This document shows positions 1-9,770 of a stretch of 64,000 nucleotides of DNA, in pieces. The translations under genes and the position numbers were made by a program. The stretch spans positions 102,799,588 to 102,863,587 of the forward strand of contig CM043702.1 of NCBI GenBank assembly GCA_023935145.1, read 5' to 3'. The DNA is from Bretschneidera sinensis. Taxonomy: Eukaryota > Streptophyta > Magnoliopsida > Brassicales > Akaniaceae. The notes under the pieces are model-generated. The model was not told the DNA's origin, searched no databases, and was given only the letters and a program-made list of their open reading frames with translations. Numbering within the stretch: the stretch's first letter is position 1; every line of letters starts with the position of its first letter.

Positions 1-146
1 TCCCGAATTACAAGATGAATCCTCAAAGTCTTGAAGCGATTGATCGTCGTCTTCAATCTCTTGATAAGCCGTTTGATGAAAGAAACCGTCTCCTCTTTCA
101 ATCTCCCAAAACTCCTCTTGATAATATATCTCCAAGAGCTACCATC

Positions 147-151
147 ATCTC
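147..151. repeat. Target-site duplication of Cop-1 (left)
   Basis: ATCTC, matched exactly by 543-547 on the other side of the solo LTR. The uninterrupted Ath-A LTR has a single copy of the site. Confidence 0.93.
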
Positions 152-542
152 TGTTGTAGTATGTGGCTAATATCGAGTGGAACACATTTACAAAGAAATC
201 AAGCTGATGCCGGAGTGAAGCGTAGCGTACCGAGTGGAACGACGGCATCGGCCCTTTTGGGCTTGGAATTTATTATTTTATTGGCAAGGATGATTAATAG
301 GTTAGGGGTGCAGGGGCAACGACCCCGTGGTATGGTACAGGGGTATTTGAGAAATTTTCTAATACCTCTATACGGCTAGGGTTAGTATAAATACATATGA
401 TGTAACTCTACTTTGATATAGTGAAATTTAGCCGCTGCTCGCTCCCATGGACGTAGGCATCACGTTAAATCTGTGTTTAATTGCCTTCTTTATCTCTTTA
501 TTTTTCGTATTATTCATCATAATTGTTGCACGTTTCACAACA
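152..542 (+). mobile_element. Cop-1: solo Ty1/copia LTR inside Ath-A LTR
   Basis: A 391-bp block begins TGTTGTAG and ends CACAACA, giving TGTTG/CAACA inverted termini. It is bounded by perfect 5-bp direct repeats ATCTC (147-151 and 543-547). A TATA-like AGTATAAATAC lies near 385-395. The 3' part has the look of Tnt1-type copia LTR ends (GGACGTAGG, then AATCTGTGT, then a T-rich tail). There is no internal region or primer site, so it is a solo LTR left by recombination. The uninterrupted sequence is visible in the paralogous Ath-A LTRs near 39965 and 47940. The small reading frame at 161-379 lies inside the LTR and is not a gene. Confidence 0.92.
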
Positions 543-547
543 ATCTC
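543..547. repeat. Target-site duplication of Cop-1 (right)
   Basis: ATCTC, the partner of 147-151. Confidence 0.93.
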
Positions 548-777
548 CCCCTTTCTCTAAGTCTAAAATTTCTATATATAGCTATATGGAGACGGCTTTG
601 TAGACAGAAATGTTGTCCTAGGGTTTCTGTTCATGCCGTGTGCTTCTGCTGCTGTCCAGGTCGTGTGTTTGCTGCTGTCCAGGCTAGGTTTCTACGGTCT
701 AGAACTGATCTGGTTGTGCTGCTATCCAGCCCATGCAAATCCGAAAAAAAAACATGGTTTAATAGCTCCTTCACTTC

Positions 778-1122
778 TGCTACGCTGAAATCACACACAG
801 CCTGACCTTTCTCTACTAAAACTGCCATAACTTTCTCTAGAAAAATCATATTTATGATCCATAAAATTCTCCAGAAAATAAACATCCGGATTTTTCCAAG
901 CATATATGGTTCATCTCTTGGTTCTTCCTGAATCAATAAAGTTTAGTATGAAAAAATCACTTCTGCCACGATGAAATCACGCATAGCCTGACCTTTCTCT
1001 ACCAAAACTGCCATAACTTTCTCTAAAAAAATAATATTTATGAGCCGTAAAATTCTCCAGAAAATAGACATCCGGATCTTTCTAATATATGGCTCATCTC
1101 CTGGTTCTTCCTAAATCAATAT
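778..1122 (-). repeat. Tandem pair of LTR U3 module
   Basis: Two copies (about 778-937 and 966-1122, offset about 188 bp) of a module that on the minus strand runs from GGAAGAACCAGGAGATGAGC through TTCTAGAGAAAGTTATGGCA to the AGGTCAGGCT/TTCAGCGT region. The same module occurs in the Ath-A element at 39540-39845 and 47510-47812 (duplicated) and once in each Ath-B LTR (6342-6505 and 9257-9420). It is noncoding and sits upstream of the TATA box, so a regulatory role is possible but only inferred. Confidence 0.85.
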
Positions 1123-1307
1123 AGTTTAATTCGCAAAAATTATTGATTTGTACGAGCAATTCTAGCAATATAGTGAAACTCCTTTCCAACTACTTATGAA
1201 CTTGTAAAACAACGAAAAAATAACTCAAAGTAACAAATTTCTAAGCTAAACATATAAATAAATACTTGAAAAACATACAAAATACAAGGACAAATATTTG
1301 TTCATCA

Positions 1308-2272
1308 CTCTATCATGCAAAGCATAGCAATGCCTTGGTTATATCACACCAAACACAACGAAGCATTGGCTTCATCGTACCAAGCATAGAAAAGCCTTGG
1401 TTTCTTCACGCTTAGCACAACAAAGCCTGGGCTTCATCACTACAAGCACAGAAAAGCATTGAGATCATCACACCATGAACAGAAAAGCCTTGGCTTCATC
1501 ACTTCAAGCACAAAAAAGCCTTGGCTTCATTACGCCATATATAAAAAAGCCTTGGTTTCATTATGGTAAGCGCAATTACACCTAACCTCTATCTCACCAA
1601 GCGTAGAAAAGTCTTAGCTTCATCAAGCCAAGCACAACAAAGCCTTAGCTTCATCATGCCATGCACAGGAAAGCTTTGGCTTCATCACATAAAGCACAAC
1701 AAATTGGTGGCTCCATCATGCCAACAACAACAAGGCCTTAGCTTCATCGCGTTGAGTACAACAAAGCCTTAACTTCATCACACGAAGCACAACAAAGACT
1801 TGGCCTCATCACGCGAAGCACAAAAAAGGTATTGGTTTCATCACATCAAAAACAATAAAGGCTCCATCATGCCAAGCGCAGCAAAGACTTGGCTTCATCA
1901 TGGTAAGCCCAGCAAAGCCTTGGCTTCATCATGCCAAGCACAACAAAGTATTGGCTTCATCATGGTAAGCCTAGCAAAGCCTTGGCTTCATCATGCCAAG
2001 CGCAACAAAGTCTTGGCTTCATCTCACCGAGCACAAAAAAGGCTTAGCTTCATCACACCAAGCATAAAAAAGCCTTGGCTTTATCACGCCAAGCACAGAA
2101 AATCCTCGAGTTTATCATGCGAATCAAAGCAAAGCCTTGGCTCCATCATGCCAAGCACAACAAAACCTTGGCTACATCACGCCTAGCATAACAAAGCCTT
2201 GACAACATCGTGCCTAGAACAACAAAGCTTTGTGTTCATCACACCATGCACAAAAATCCTGTAGGAAAGTTG
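1308..2272 (+). repeat. 31-bp minisatellite, block M1
   Basis: About 31 tandem units of a degenerate 31-bp repeat. The core is CTTGGCTTCATCACGCCAAG, followed by a linker of the form CACAACAAAGC. The core is a perfect 6-bp inverted repeat (CTTGGC/GCCAAG) around an 8-nt loop. Several apparent reading frames (1563-2398) are by-products: the unit has no stop in any plus-strand frame. The left end abuts the Ath-A LTR; the right end fades out near 2272. Confidence 0.95.
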
Positions 2273-2417
2273 GCTCCATTTCCAAAACAAAGGTTGACTT
2301 CTTCTTACTTACTTTTTTGTTTTTTCTCAACGCCTACAAATTATTGCAAATGTAAGAACCATACTCAGTATCTGTTGAGCGTTTATCTACTTAAATAAAT
2401 AAGCAAATTATCAAACT
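2273..2417. other. Short unassigned stretch between minisatellite and Ath-E LTR
   Basis: AT-rich sequence that no longer follows the 31-bp pattern and matches none of the other repeats in the window by eye. It may be the tip of the Ath-E LTR or internal sequence; the LTR boundary here is not certain. Nothing coding is seen. Confidence 0.5.
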
Positions 2418-3630
2418 TGTTTTACTTACAAGTGCACAAGGTCTACAGTAGCATAGTGTGCAAGTGCGAGATCATTTCCATAGGGATTGGTGAATTTCGA
2501 TTTAGAATCAGTTTCACAGTGTAAAAATTGATAGAAATAATTATTAAGTCTAGATTGATAATGATAAGAACATAGGGCTTTGATATCCACCACTGATCAT
2601 ACTTTCCCAATAAGTAATGTGCCAATGCTCTAGCCCTATCATGAATACCTAATGGTTGTCAACCTAAGGGCATGGTATCTACTCCTTAAGCTATTAATCT
2701 CCCTAAGCAACGAGTTAGGCATGGTATCTACTCTAACTTTTTTCTTTCTTAAGGGATTCAGCATGATGTATATTGTGTTGTTCCTTAAGAAAGCATAAGA
2801 TCTGTGGAAATCAACAACCATACGAGACCTAGGGTAAGGTGTATACTCCCAGTTTCACATGTTGATTAACCCAAGAATCCGGCGTGGACTTCCTTTATTA
2901 CTATCGTCAGACCAAGGACTCGGTCATCCAAATTGATCTAACTAACTAATCTATACCACATGCATACATTGATCAGACACACACATATGAGGAATTCAAT
3001 AAAATAGGTATTAATCAATTAAAGTATCAAAAATGGCTATTTGCAAAGGCAATGAATGAATATATATATATATATATATATATATGGAAAAGCATAATTA
3101 GGGCTTCAATCGAGCCCTATAAAGAGTTAGTTACACATGCTGTTTATAATAAACATCATCATAACATAAACTAAAATAGAAAAATAAAATCCGAAAAGTA
3201 CTGTCGAGACGAGTCATTAATTCCTCTCCAAAGCTTACAAATCAAAAAAAAAAATCAAAAGTGAGTTTTATGTGTTTTACAAGCCTATATATAGGGTTCT
3301 AAGGGTGCCTCGAAACCCTAATTTCCAAAATAGATCCGAAAGAAATCTTTCCAAAACAAGCTCTGCCGCCTCTCTATGCATGTGCGCTCGATCGCGTGCT
3401 TCTACACTCGAGCGCATGGGTGCGCACGATTGCTTGTGTGCTCGATCGCACTAGCTCTTTCTACATCTTCAATTTTCTTCCTTTAAAGCTTCAAAATGCT
3501 TTCTTTTCTTTAGAAGCTTATAAAAAACACAGAAAACACAAAATGAAGTAAAACATAATAAAATATGTAAACAAAGAGCTTAATAAATGTAAATTAAGGG
3601 GCTTAAATATGAATATTTAAGCACTTATCA
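2418..3630 (-). mobile_element. Ath-E 3' LTR (minus strand)
   Basis: The right end is TTAAGCACTTATCA (LTR start TGATAAGTGC on the minus strand), followed at once by a C-rich tract that is the complement of a polypurine tract. This fixes it as the 3' LTR of a minus-strand element whose internal part lies to the right. The left boundary at TG 2418 is a best guess. Inside are a TA microsatellite (3061-3085) and a CpG-rich cluster (3385-3450) with repeated GCTCGATCGC-type motifs like those in the Ath-D LTRs. The overall plan resembles Ath-D but the sequence has diverged. Confidence 0.75.
3061..3085. repeat. (TA)n microsatellite
   Basis: About 12 uninterrupted TA repeats inside the Ath-E LTR. Confidence 0.98.
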
Positions 3631-3645
3631 CACCCCCAAACTTAC
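3631..3645 (-). other. Ath-E polypurine tract
   Basis: On the minus strand this reads as a G-rich tract (AAGTTTGGGGGTG) immediately upstream of the 3' LTR start. This is the expected position of the plus-strand DNA synthesis primer of an LTR retrotransposon. Confidence 0.85.
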
Positions 3646-4989
3646 ATATTGCTAGTCCTTTAGCAATACAAAATTGAAAACTAAATAAAAAATAATAACA
3701 AAGGTAAATTCATCATTCATTTTATGTAAAAATTAGGTTGCACACAAAACCATGATATTTGTTCATGAGTAGGCTTAAAATATAAACACATCTTCACAAT
3801 AAATAAGAGTTTTAAATTTTGATTACTTACACAAGGCTGGTTTAAGGCATCACAAGTTTGACTTAGTGTGTGGTGAATTAGCACATAAAAGATGAAGCTT
3901 TCAAATATCTTTACTGTATAGTGTTTCGGTGTCTTAGCATTCATCGAATTTCCTATCAGAATGAATACTAGTAGCATAGATTTATTTCTTTTCTTTTTCT
4001 TTTATCATGAGCTTTTTGCCAAGTTGAGTTCCATTAAGCTTTTTAATTGACCCATGTAGCGAGTTTTTAGCCAATGACTCCCAAACCAGATGGTTTTAGG
4101 GCATTAGGTGTAAAGACACCCCTAAGAACTTACTAACTCGAGTTAAAAAGGCTTCGAAACTAACTGGTCTTAATGCTTCATTGCAAAATCCCCACCTTTC
4201 GACGTGAACACTCACTGCTTACTGAGGTAAGAGGTTCAGTTACTCAGTGTAAACTTTTATTTAATGATCATTATATGCATCATTCCCACCTTTTGACGTG
4301 AACACTCACTGCTTACTGAGGCAACAGGTCCACTTACTCAGTGGAAAGTTTATTTAATGATCATTAGGAGCATTTTATTTTCTCTTTTTGCATAATGATA
4401 TTATTCTTTATTTTTCTATGCCAAAGTGTTATTCTAACAAGTTATTCGATTACAGCTAGGTCATGGAAACATATACATATAGATTATATGTCATACCTCA
4501 CACCATTATGTGCTAATGTGCTCGTGTTAGATTTAGATCAACTTTGCGAATTCCTAAATTCCTTGTGGTAGGTAATTAAACTTTTAAAATTCTTATTACT
4601 AGGCTATGTGTTCGAAATTTTAAGCTTACTAATGAAGTTTTATCATATTTGTTTTAAATCAACCAAAATTTTTAAAACAAAATGACATGCATCTATCTTT
4701 AAAACAAAATTTGGGACATAGTGTGGGCATATGTGCGCAAGTGTTCCTCTCTACCCCCAAACTTAATATACGCATTATCCCTAATGTGTGAGTGACATGG
4801 AAAGATCTGACCTGGGAGTCAAAAAACTAGACTGCTGGCATTGCTCGTAGCACGCCCCCAAACTTGAACTAGATGCACGCACTATGTTCCTAGCAAATAA
4901 AAACAAACGTTGTGCCAGAAAACAAGAAATATGGAAAATAAATAGATAAATAAACATAAATAAGAAAATAAAAATATTATAATGAAAAG
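3646..4989 (-). other. Ath-E 3' untranslated region
   Basis: Noncoding stretch between accessory ORF and polypurine tract, resembling the Ath-D 3' UTR at 25703-27029. It holds a tandem pair of about 94 bp (4191-4373) and two more G-rich tracts (about 4752-4764 and 4853-4865 in complement). A short inverted repeat at 4773-4786 reads CATTAGGGATAATG on the minus strand. The label as 3' UTR rests on position and on similarity to Ath-D. The two small reading frames here are not supported as genes. Confidence 0.75.
4191..4373. repeat. Tandem 94-bp repeat pair in Ath-E 3' UTR
   Basis: Two units starting at 4191 and 4285, each containing GACGTGAACACTCACTGCTT and an ACTGAG...CTCAGT inverted repeat. 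A matching pair lies at 26195-26375 in Ath-D. Confidence 0.9.
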
Positions 4990-5992
4990 GATATGCTGTG
5001 GGGTGCCTCCCATGAGCGCTAAGTTTTACGTCTTCAGCCAGACGAGGTATCCTCTCACTGCCAGTCATCGGGTGGTGTAGTCGAAGAGGGGATGCAGGAG
5101 GTAGGCAATTGAGGATGGCCTGTAGTATTGCCTCTTGTTGTGTAAACTGAGCCTCCAAACCATCTATCCTCTGATGGATCAGACGGGTCGCCTCTCTGTC
5201 CTCCCGGCGAATGTCAAAGAGCTCACAGCGAAAGGAAGATAGCTCCTCTAGAAGGTGCTGGTACTCTGTGGACCCTATGTCTGGCTGGTCATCCTCCTAT
5301 GTAGGGCTCACTGCCGGGTGCTCGGTGTCCATCGGATTAGCTGCCATTGGCTCATCAATAGGAACATGCACCCGGGGCCCTCAGGGCATGTGGGACTGGC
5401 TGAGGCTCTACTGGACCCTTCTAAAGAACAGATGGTCGCTGACTGGTCTGTCAAAAGAGGAGCCCTTGATCCCCTTCTTCTTGAAGATGTGACTGAGTAA
5501 GAAGGGGAAAAGGAGCCCCTATGCAGTAGCCGTGGTGGTCTGAAGGCTGTGCATATGGTCCCATAACTTGTGTATCTGACTCCAAATGACGGCTGGTATA
5601 GAGTACTAGTGACCCCGATGAAAGGCATAGAGAGCTTGTATGAACTGATCCCTTCTTTGAGTCTTATGCCCTATGGGGCACACATTACGGTGGAGGACGG
5701 AGTCCACAAGCCATAGGCAGGGAGGCAACTTCGACCGGCTCCCCGCATTGTTGTGCTGATCCACATACTGGCCCGCACACATATCCTCGATGATCTGGGG
5801 CAGAAGGAACGGGTCTGGCTACTCCTCCATATGGCTGTCCTCGAGAGGGGACTCATCATAGCAGTGGAGGGCGGTGGCTATATCAGCAGTGGTCAGCTCT
5901 ATGAATCTGCCTTGGACTGAGGAGGATAGAATCTCTAGGCGAGTGCAGTTATAGGTCAGGTTCTCATAGAAGCTGACTACGAATCTAGTGTA
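4990..5992 (-). pseudogene. Decayed accessory ORF of Ath-E (plant transposon-protein type)
   Basis: Read on the minus strand from 5992, one frame runs for about 330 codons with no frameshift but at least six in-frame stops (TAG five times, TGA once). Legible stretches include RFIELTTADIATAL, LWLVDSVLHRNVCPIGHKTQ and RRDQFIQALYAF, then FPFLLSHIFKKKGIKG. A coiled-coil-like, acidic tail follows (EEDQ/EYQHLLEELSSF). This resembles the accessory proteins that plant gypsy elements carry downstream of integrase (the family called putative plant transposon protein); I recognise the style rather than a specific gene. The N-terminal part was cut off by insertion of the Ath-B LTR at 5996. The frame ends close to the conserved KLSAHGRHP-coding stretch that also follows integrase in Ath-D. 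No membrane segment is visible. Function unknown; now non-coding. Confidence 0.65.
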
Positions 5993-5995
5993 GGC

Positions 5996-7433
5996 TGATG
6001 AGAGTCATAAAATGCATCTTAACAGTACTTAATTGTTATCATTTTAGGGCTGATCTAGGTTTTAATTGCACTTTTATATGTTAACAACTCTAAAGTATCA
6101 TTCTTGGATCATTGATCTATTTCGGTGCATTTTCAGGTATTTTAAGCTCAAAAGAGGAGGAAAAGTTATCATTGCTTGAAGCACAAAGACTCGAGGCATA
6201 CTGGAGTGAAGGAATGATTCCGAAAGGACAAGATGGAGGGCTTAAAAGAGCAACAGCTGCTGCCCACACTAGAAAGGAGTTTCACTAAATTGCCAGAATT
6301 GCCCGTACAGATCAATTATCTTTAAAAATTAAACTGTATTGATACAAGAAGAACCAGGAGATGAGCCATATATGCTTAGAAAGATCTGGAAGTCTATTTC
6401 TTGGAGAATTTTATGGTTCGCCAAAAGGATTTTTCTAGAGAAAGTTATGGCAGTTTAAGTAGACAAAGGTCAGGTTGTGCGGGCTGTGCGGGATTTCAGC
6501 GTGATTTTGGGCTTAAATCCCACATCCCACATTGGTTGGAAAACACATTTCTATATCCCACATCCCACATCAGATTGGAAACACATTGCACTCGTGGTAT
6601 TTCCCTATAAAAGGCCTACTCCACTTCAGCTTTGAGCAATCAATCGGGGATAAATCCTGAGGGCCTTTAGGAGGAACCCGAAGTTTAAAGTTTGAAGGTC
6701 GGGAGAGATGATCGTCGGGAGGCCAGAGGCAACTCAATGACGCATGAGCCCCATGGCCGGCTAGTCTCCAAGCAAGGCGAAGGGATGAATCCCTAGGTGT
6801 AGTTGTTCTTATTTTCCTTTATTTGATTCGGTTGTAGTTGGAATTATTTTCATTAAATATTGTTATGTTTTATTCTTAATTTAATTAGTAGATTTATTAT
6901 AACTCCGGTGGTTGCATGCTTCTTTTCCATATAAGTTTAGTCAGGCTTTTCTTATGTGTACCTGTTTGGGTGTGATTGAGTCCGGTAGATCTCTTTTATA
7001 GATTTGTCCATTGCTGCGGTATCGTCATTTTAGATCTATCGTCGTCTCTTGATAATTTATAAGTTAGGTCATGTGTGTTAGAAAGTAAAGAATAATTCAT
7101 AGCGATTATATTAGGATTAATAAATGCACTTTAATTGAATATTTTTCGATTGCCTGTTTGGGATGTGAAACCTGCAATCGAGATAAAAACAACTGAATCA
7201 AGTTAGGATTAGAGCAACGAACCTAGGGAGGATTCTCGGAACCTTGTTGTCATTTTTATTTTAAACTTATTTACAAAATTACCATTTCCTCAAAACAACT
7301 CAGATTTTATCCTTTTAATCTTTTATTGTTTGTGTTGAGGTTTACACCTTCTGTTGTACTTAACTTGTTTCCCTGTTGAATCGACACCCCAAAACTGTAC
7401 TACAATAACCGCTTTATGTTTTGGGCGTAATCA
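5996..7433 (+). mobile_element. Ath-B 5' LTR (plus strand)
   Basis: 1438 bp from TGATGAGAGTCATAAAATGC to GTAATCA, followed by a primer site and gag, so it is a 5' LTR. A TATA box (TATAAAA, 6606-6612) is followed by a region that should hold the transcription start. The segment 6273-6505 carries the U3 module shared with Ath-A. The element has inserted into the Ath-E accessory ORF. No partner 3' LTR in the same orientation is seen, because an inverted Ath-B element interrupts gag at 8255. Confidence 0.93.
6606..6612 (+). promoter_or_regulatory. TATA box of Ath-B 5' LTR
   Basis: TATAAAA about 610 bp into the LTR, conserved in inverted form at 9153-9159 in the other Ath-B LTR. Confidence 0.7.
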
Positions 7434-7438
7434 AATTT

Positions 7439-7456
7439 TAGCGCCATTGCCGGGGA
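7439..7456 (+). other. Primer-binding site of Ath-B, tRNA-Asp type
   Basis: TAGCGCCATTGCCGGGGA lies 5 bp after the LTR. It matches the complement of the plant tRNA-Asp 3' end (TGGCGCCGTTGCCGGGGA) with two mismatches. This is the usual Athila/Tat primer. Confidence 0.85.
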
Positions 7457-7560
7457 AACAGGCTTAAGTACAAGGAAGCTTGTCAACTTTGAGTGCGACA
7501 GTTAAAAAAAAAAAAATTCTTGTTTTATTTATTTTATTTCCTCTCTGATTCATTTGGTGC

Positions 7561-8254
7561 ATGCTTAGACAAGAGATCTGCGAGGTAGATTCATTAGAGG
7601 ACCTGAGCTAGAATTACCCTCTCCTTCCGAGTCTGATAGTGAAACCTCGCCTAGATCAACCCATAGAGAAAACTCAAGTGAGAATCTAGAGGATTTTGTT
7701 AACATGGTCGATAACCATAATGAGAATGTTGCTCGGACACTTCAGGATTACCTCCACCCTACACGCACAGCTATACCATCATGCATCATGTTTCCAGCCA
7801 ATACTCACCAATTAGATCTTAAACCAGGGATGATTCAATTACTCCCTACATTCCATAGCTTGGGTAATGAAAACCGATATGTGCATATTAGAGAGTTTGA
7901 GGAAGTAGTTGCGACTTTTCATAGTCAAAACGAAACTCATGACATTATGAAACTTAAGTTCTTTCCTTTCGCTTTGAAGGATAGAGCCAAGAGTTGGCTA
8001 TACTCAATTAGACCACGATCTATTGAGTCGTGGACTGAGATGACTCGTGCTTTCTTTAACAAATACTTTCCTCAACATAAAACCAACACTTTGAAAAGGA
8101 AAATCTCCACCTTTGCACAAAAGGATAGTGAGACTTTATATCAATCTTAGGAGAGATTTAAGGAGTTATTGAGTATGTGCCCTCACCATGGGTATGAGAG
8201 TTGGTGCTTAGTGAGCTATTTTTATGAGGGACTTACATATAGAGAGCGCCAATT
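7561..8254 (+). pseudogene. gag: Ath-B gag, N-terminal part, broken
   Basis: Start of the capsid gene. The initial ATG at 7561 aligns with the gag start of Ath-C (34207, minus strand). One base is missing soon after it, putting the start out of frame with the body. The body (7704-8150) contains the Athila/Tat gag domain with LKFFPFALKDRAKSWLYS and FFNKYFPQHKTNTLKRKI, a retrotransposon gag domain that forms virus-like particles. A TAG at 8148-8150 replaces the tryptophan codon found in the Ath-C and Ath-D-like copies (QSWERFKELL). The frame then continues to 8254, where the inverted Ath-B LTR cuts it off within RERQF. No zinc knuckle, protease or polymerase of this copy remains in the window. 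Confidence 0.88.
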
Positions 8255-9757
8255 TGATTACACCTAAAGTGTAACGTGGTTATTGTAGTACAGTTTTGGG
8301 GTGTCGATTCCACAGGGAAACAAGTTAATTACAAAAGAAGGTGTTAACCTTAACACAAATGATAAAAGATAAAATGAATCAGAGTTTTTGATTGTGCAAA
8401 AGGGTAATTGTGTAAATAGGTTTGAAATATAATTAAGAATGACAAGGTTCTGGGAATCCTCCCTAGGCTTGTTGCTCTAATCCTAACTTGATTCAGTTGT
8501 TTTTGTCTCGATTGCAAGTTTCACATCCCAAACAGGCAATCGGAAAATATTCAATTAAAGTGCAACTATAAATCCTAATGTAATTGTTATGAATTATTCT
8601 CTACTTTCATGCACACATGACCCAACTTATAAATTATCAAAAGACGACGATATATCTAACGACAATACCGCAGCAATGGACAAATCTATAAAAGCGATCT
8701 ACCGGACTCAATCACATCCAAACAGATACACATAAGAAAAGAATGACTGAACTTATATGGAAAAGAAGCATGCAATCACCGGACTAATAAAAATCTACTA
8801 ATTAAATTAAAGAATAAAACATAACAATATTTAATGAAAATAATACCAAACTACAACTGAATCAAATAAAGGAAATAAGAACAATTACACCTAGTGATTC
8901 ATCCCTTCGCCTTGCTTGAAGACTAGCTGCTCATGGAGCTTATGCTTCCTTGAGTTGCCTCCGGCCTCTCAACGATCATCTCCTCCTTGGTAGTGAAAGC
9001 TTCGGCGATTCCTCAACTTGCCTTCAAAATTATACTTTCGGATTCGTCCTAAAGGCCCTCTGGATTACTCCTAAAGGCCCTCTGGATTCATTCTCTGATG
9101 TATTCAGATGAGCTCCGATTGAATGCCGCAAAGCTGAAGTGGAGTAGGCCTTTTATAGGGAAATACCACGAGTGCAATGTGTTTCCAATCCAATGTGGGA
9201 TGTGGGATATAGAAATGTGTTTTCCAACCAATGTGGGATGTGAGATTTAAGCTCAAAATCACGCTGAAATCCCGCACAGCCTGACCTTTGTCTACTTAAA
9301 CTACCATAACTTTCTCTAGAAAAATTCTTTTGATGAACTGTAAAATTCTCCAGAAAATAGACTTCTGGATCTTTCTAAGCATATATGGCTCATCTCCTGG
9401 TTCTTCTTGTATCAATTCAGTTTAATTTTTAAAGATGATTGATCTGTACGGGCAATTCTGGCAATTTAGTGAAACTCCTTTCTAGTGCGGGCAGCAGCTG
9501 TTGCTCTTTTAAGCCCTCTATCTTGTCCTTTCGGAAGCATTCATTCACTTCAGTATGCCTCGAGTCTTTGTGCTTCAAGCAATGATAACTTTTCCTCCTC
9601 TTTTGAGCTTAAAGTACCTGAAAATACACTGAAATAAGTCAGTGGTCCAATAATATCGCTTTAGAGTTATTAACACTTAAAAGCATAATAAAGATCGAGA
9701 TTAATCATAAAATGCTAACAATTAACCATTGTTGAGAGTATTTTATGACTCTCATCA
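8255..9757 (-). mobile_element. Ath-B 3' LTR of a second, inverted element
   Basis: 1503 bp from TGATTACACC to CTCATCA, the reverse complement of the LTR at 5996-7433. The polypurine tract complement lies directly to its right, so this is the 3' LTR of a minus-strand element whose body extends right to 12473. It interrupts gag of the plus-strand Ath-B element after CCAATT. The right-hand target duplication is not in the window because this element is truncated. TATA complement at 9153-9159; U3 module at 9257-9420. Confidence 0.92.
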
Positions 9758-9770
9758 CAACCCCCAACTA
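9758..9770 (-). other. Polypurine tract of inverted Ath-B element
   Basis: Minus strand TAGTTGGGGGTTG immediately before the LTR start TGATGAG. Confidence 0.9.

Larger units (their letters stand above)
1..1307 (-). mobile_element. Ath-A LTR, minus strand, open at window edge
   Basis: Reverse-complement copy of the LTR seen at 39361-40904 and 47317-48898. The right end, TTCATCA at 1301-1307, is the complement of the LTR start TGATGAA, and minisatellite begins directly after it. The left end runs out of the window, so the rest of the element may lie to the left or this may be a solo LTR. It carries the TATA-like stretch seen in the other copies and two tandem copies of a U3 module. It is interrupted by a Cop-1 solo LTR at 152-542. 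Orientation and family are seen directly from alignment by eye; completeness cannot be judged. Confidence 0.9.

Noticed and set aside
161..379. 72-codon plus-strand reading frame
   Set aside because: Lies wholly inside the Cop-1 solo LTR; no family features.
631..936. 101-codon minus-strand frame
   Set aside because: Spans the Ath-A U3 module, which is repeated and frame-broken in other copies.
1563..2398. Histidine/serine-rich repeat proteins
   Set aside because: Product of the 31-bp minisatellite being stop-free in every plus frame; no conserved start, and indels are not in multiples of 3.
5211..5628. Three overlapping frames on both strands
   Set aside because: Shadows of the decayed Ath-E accessory ORF, whose continuous frame lies in a different phase (from 5992).
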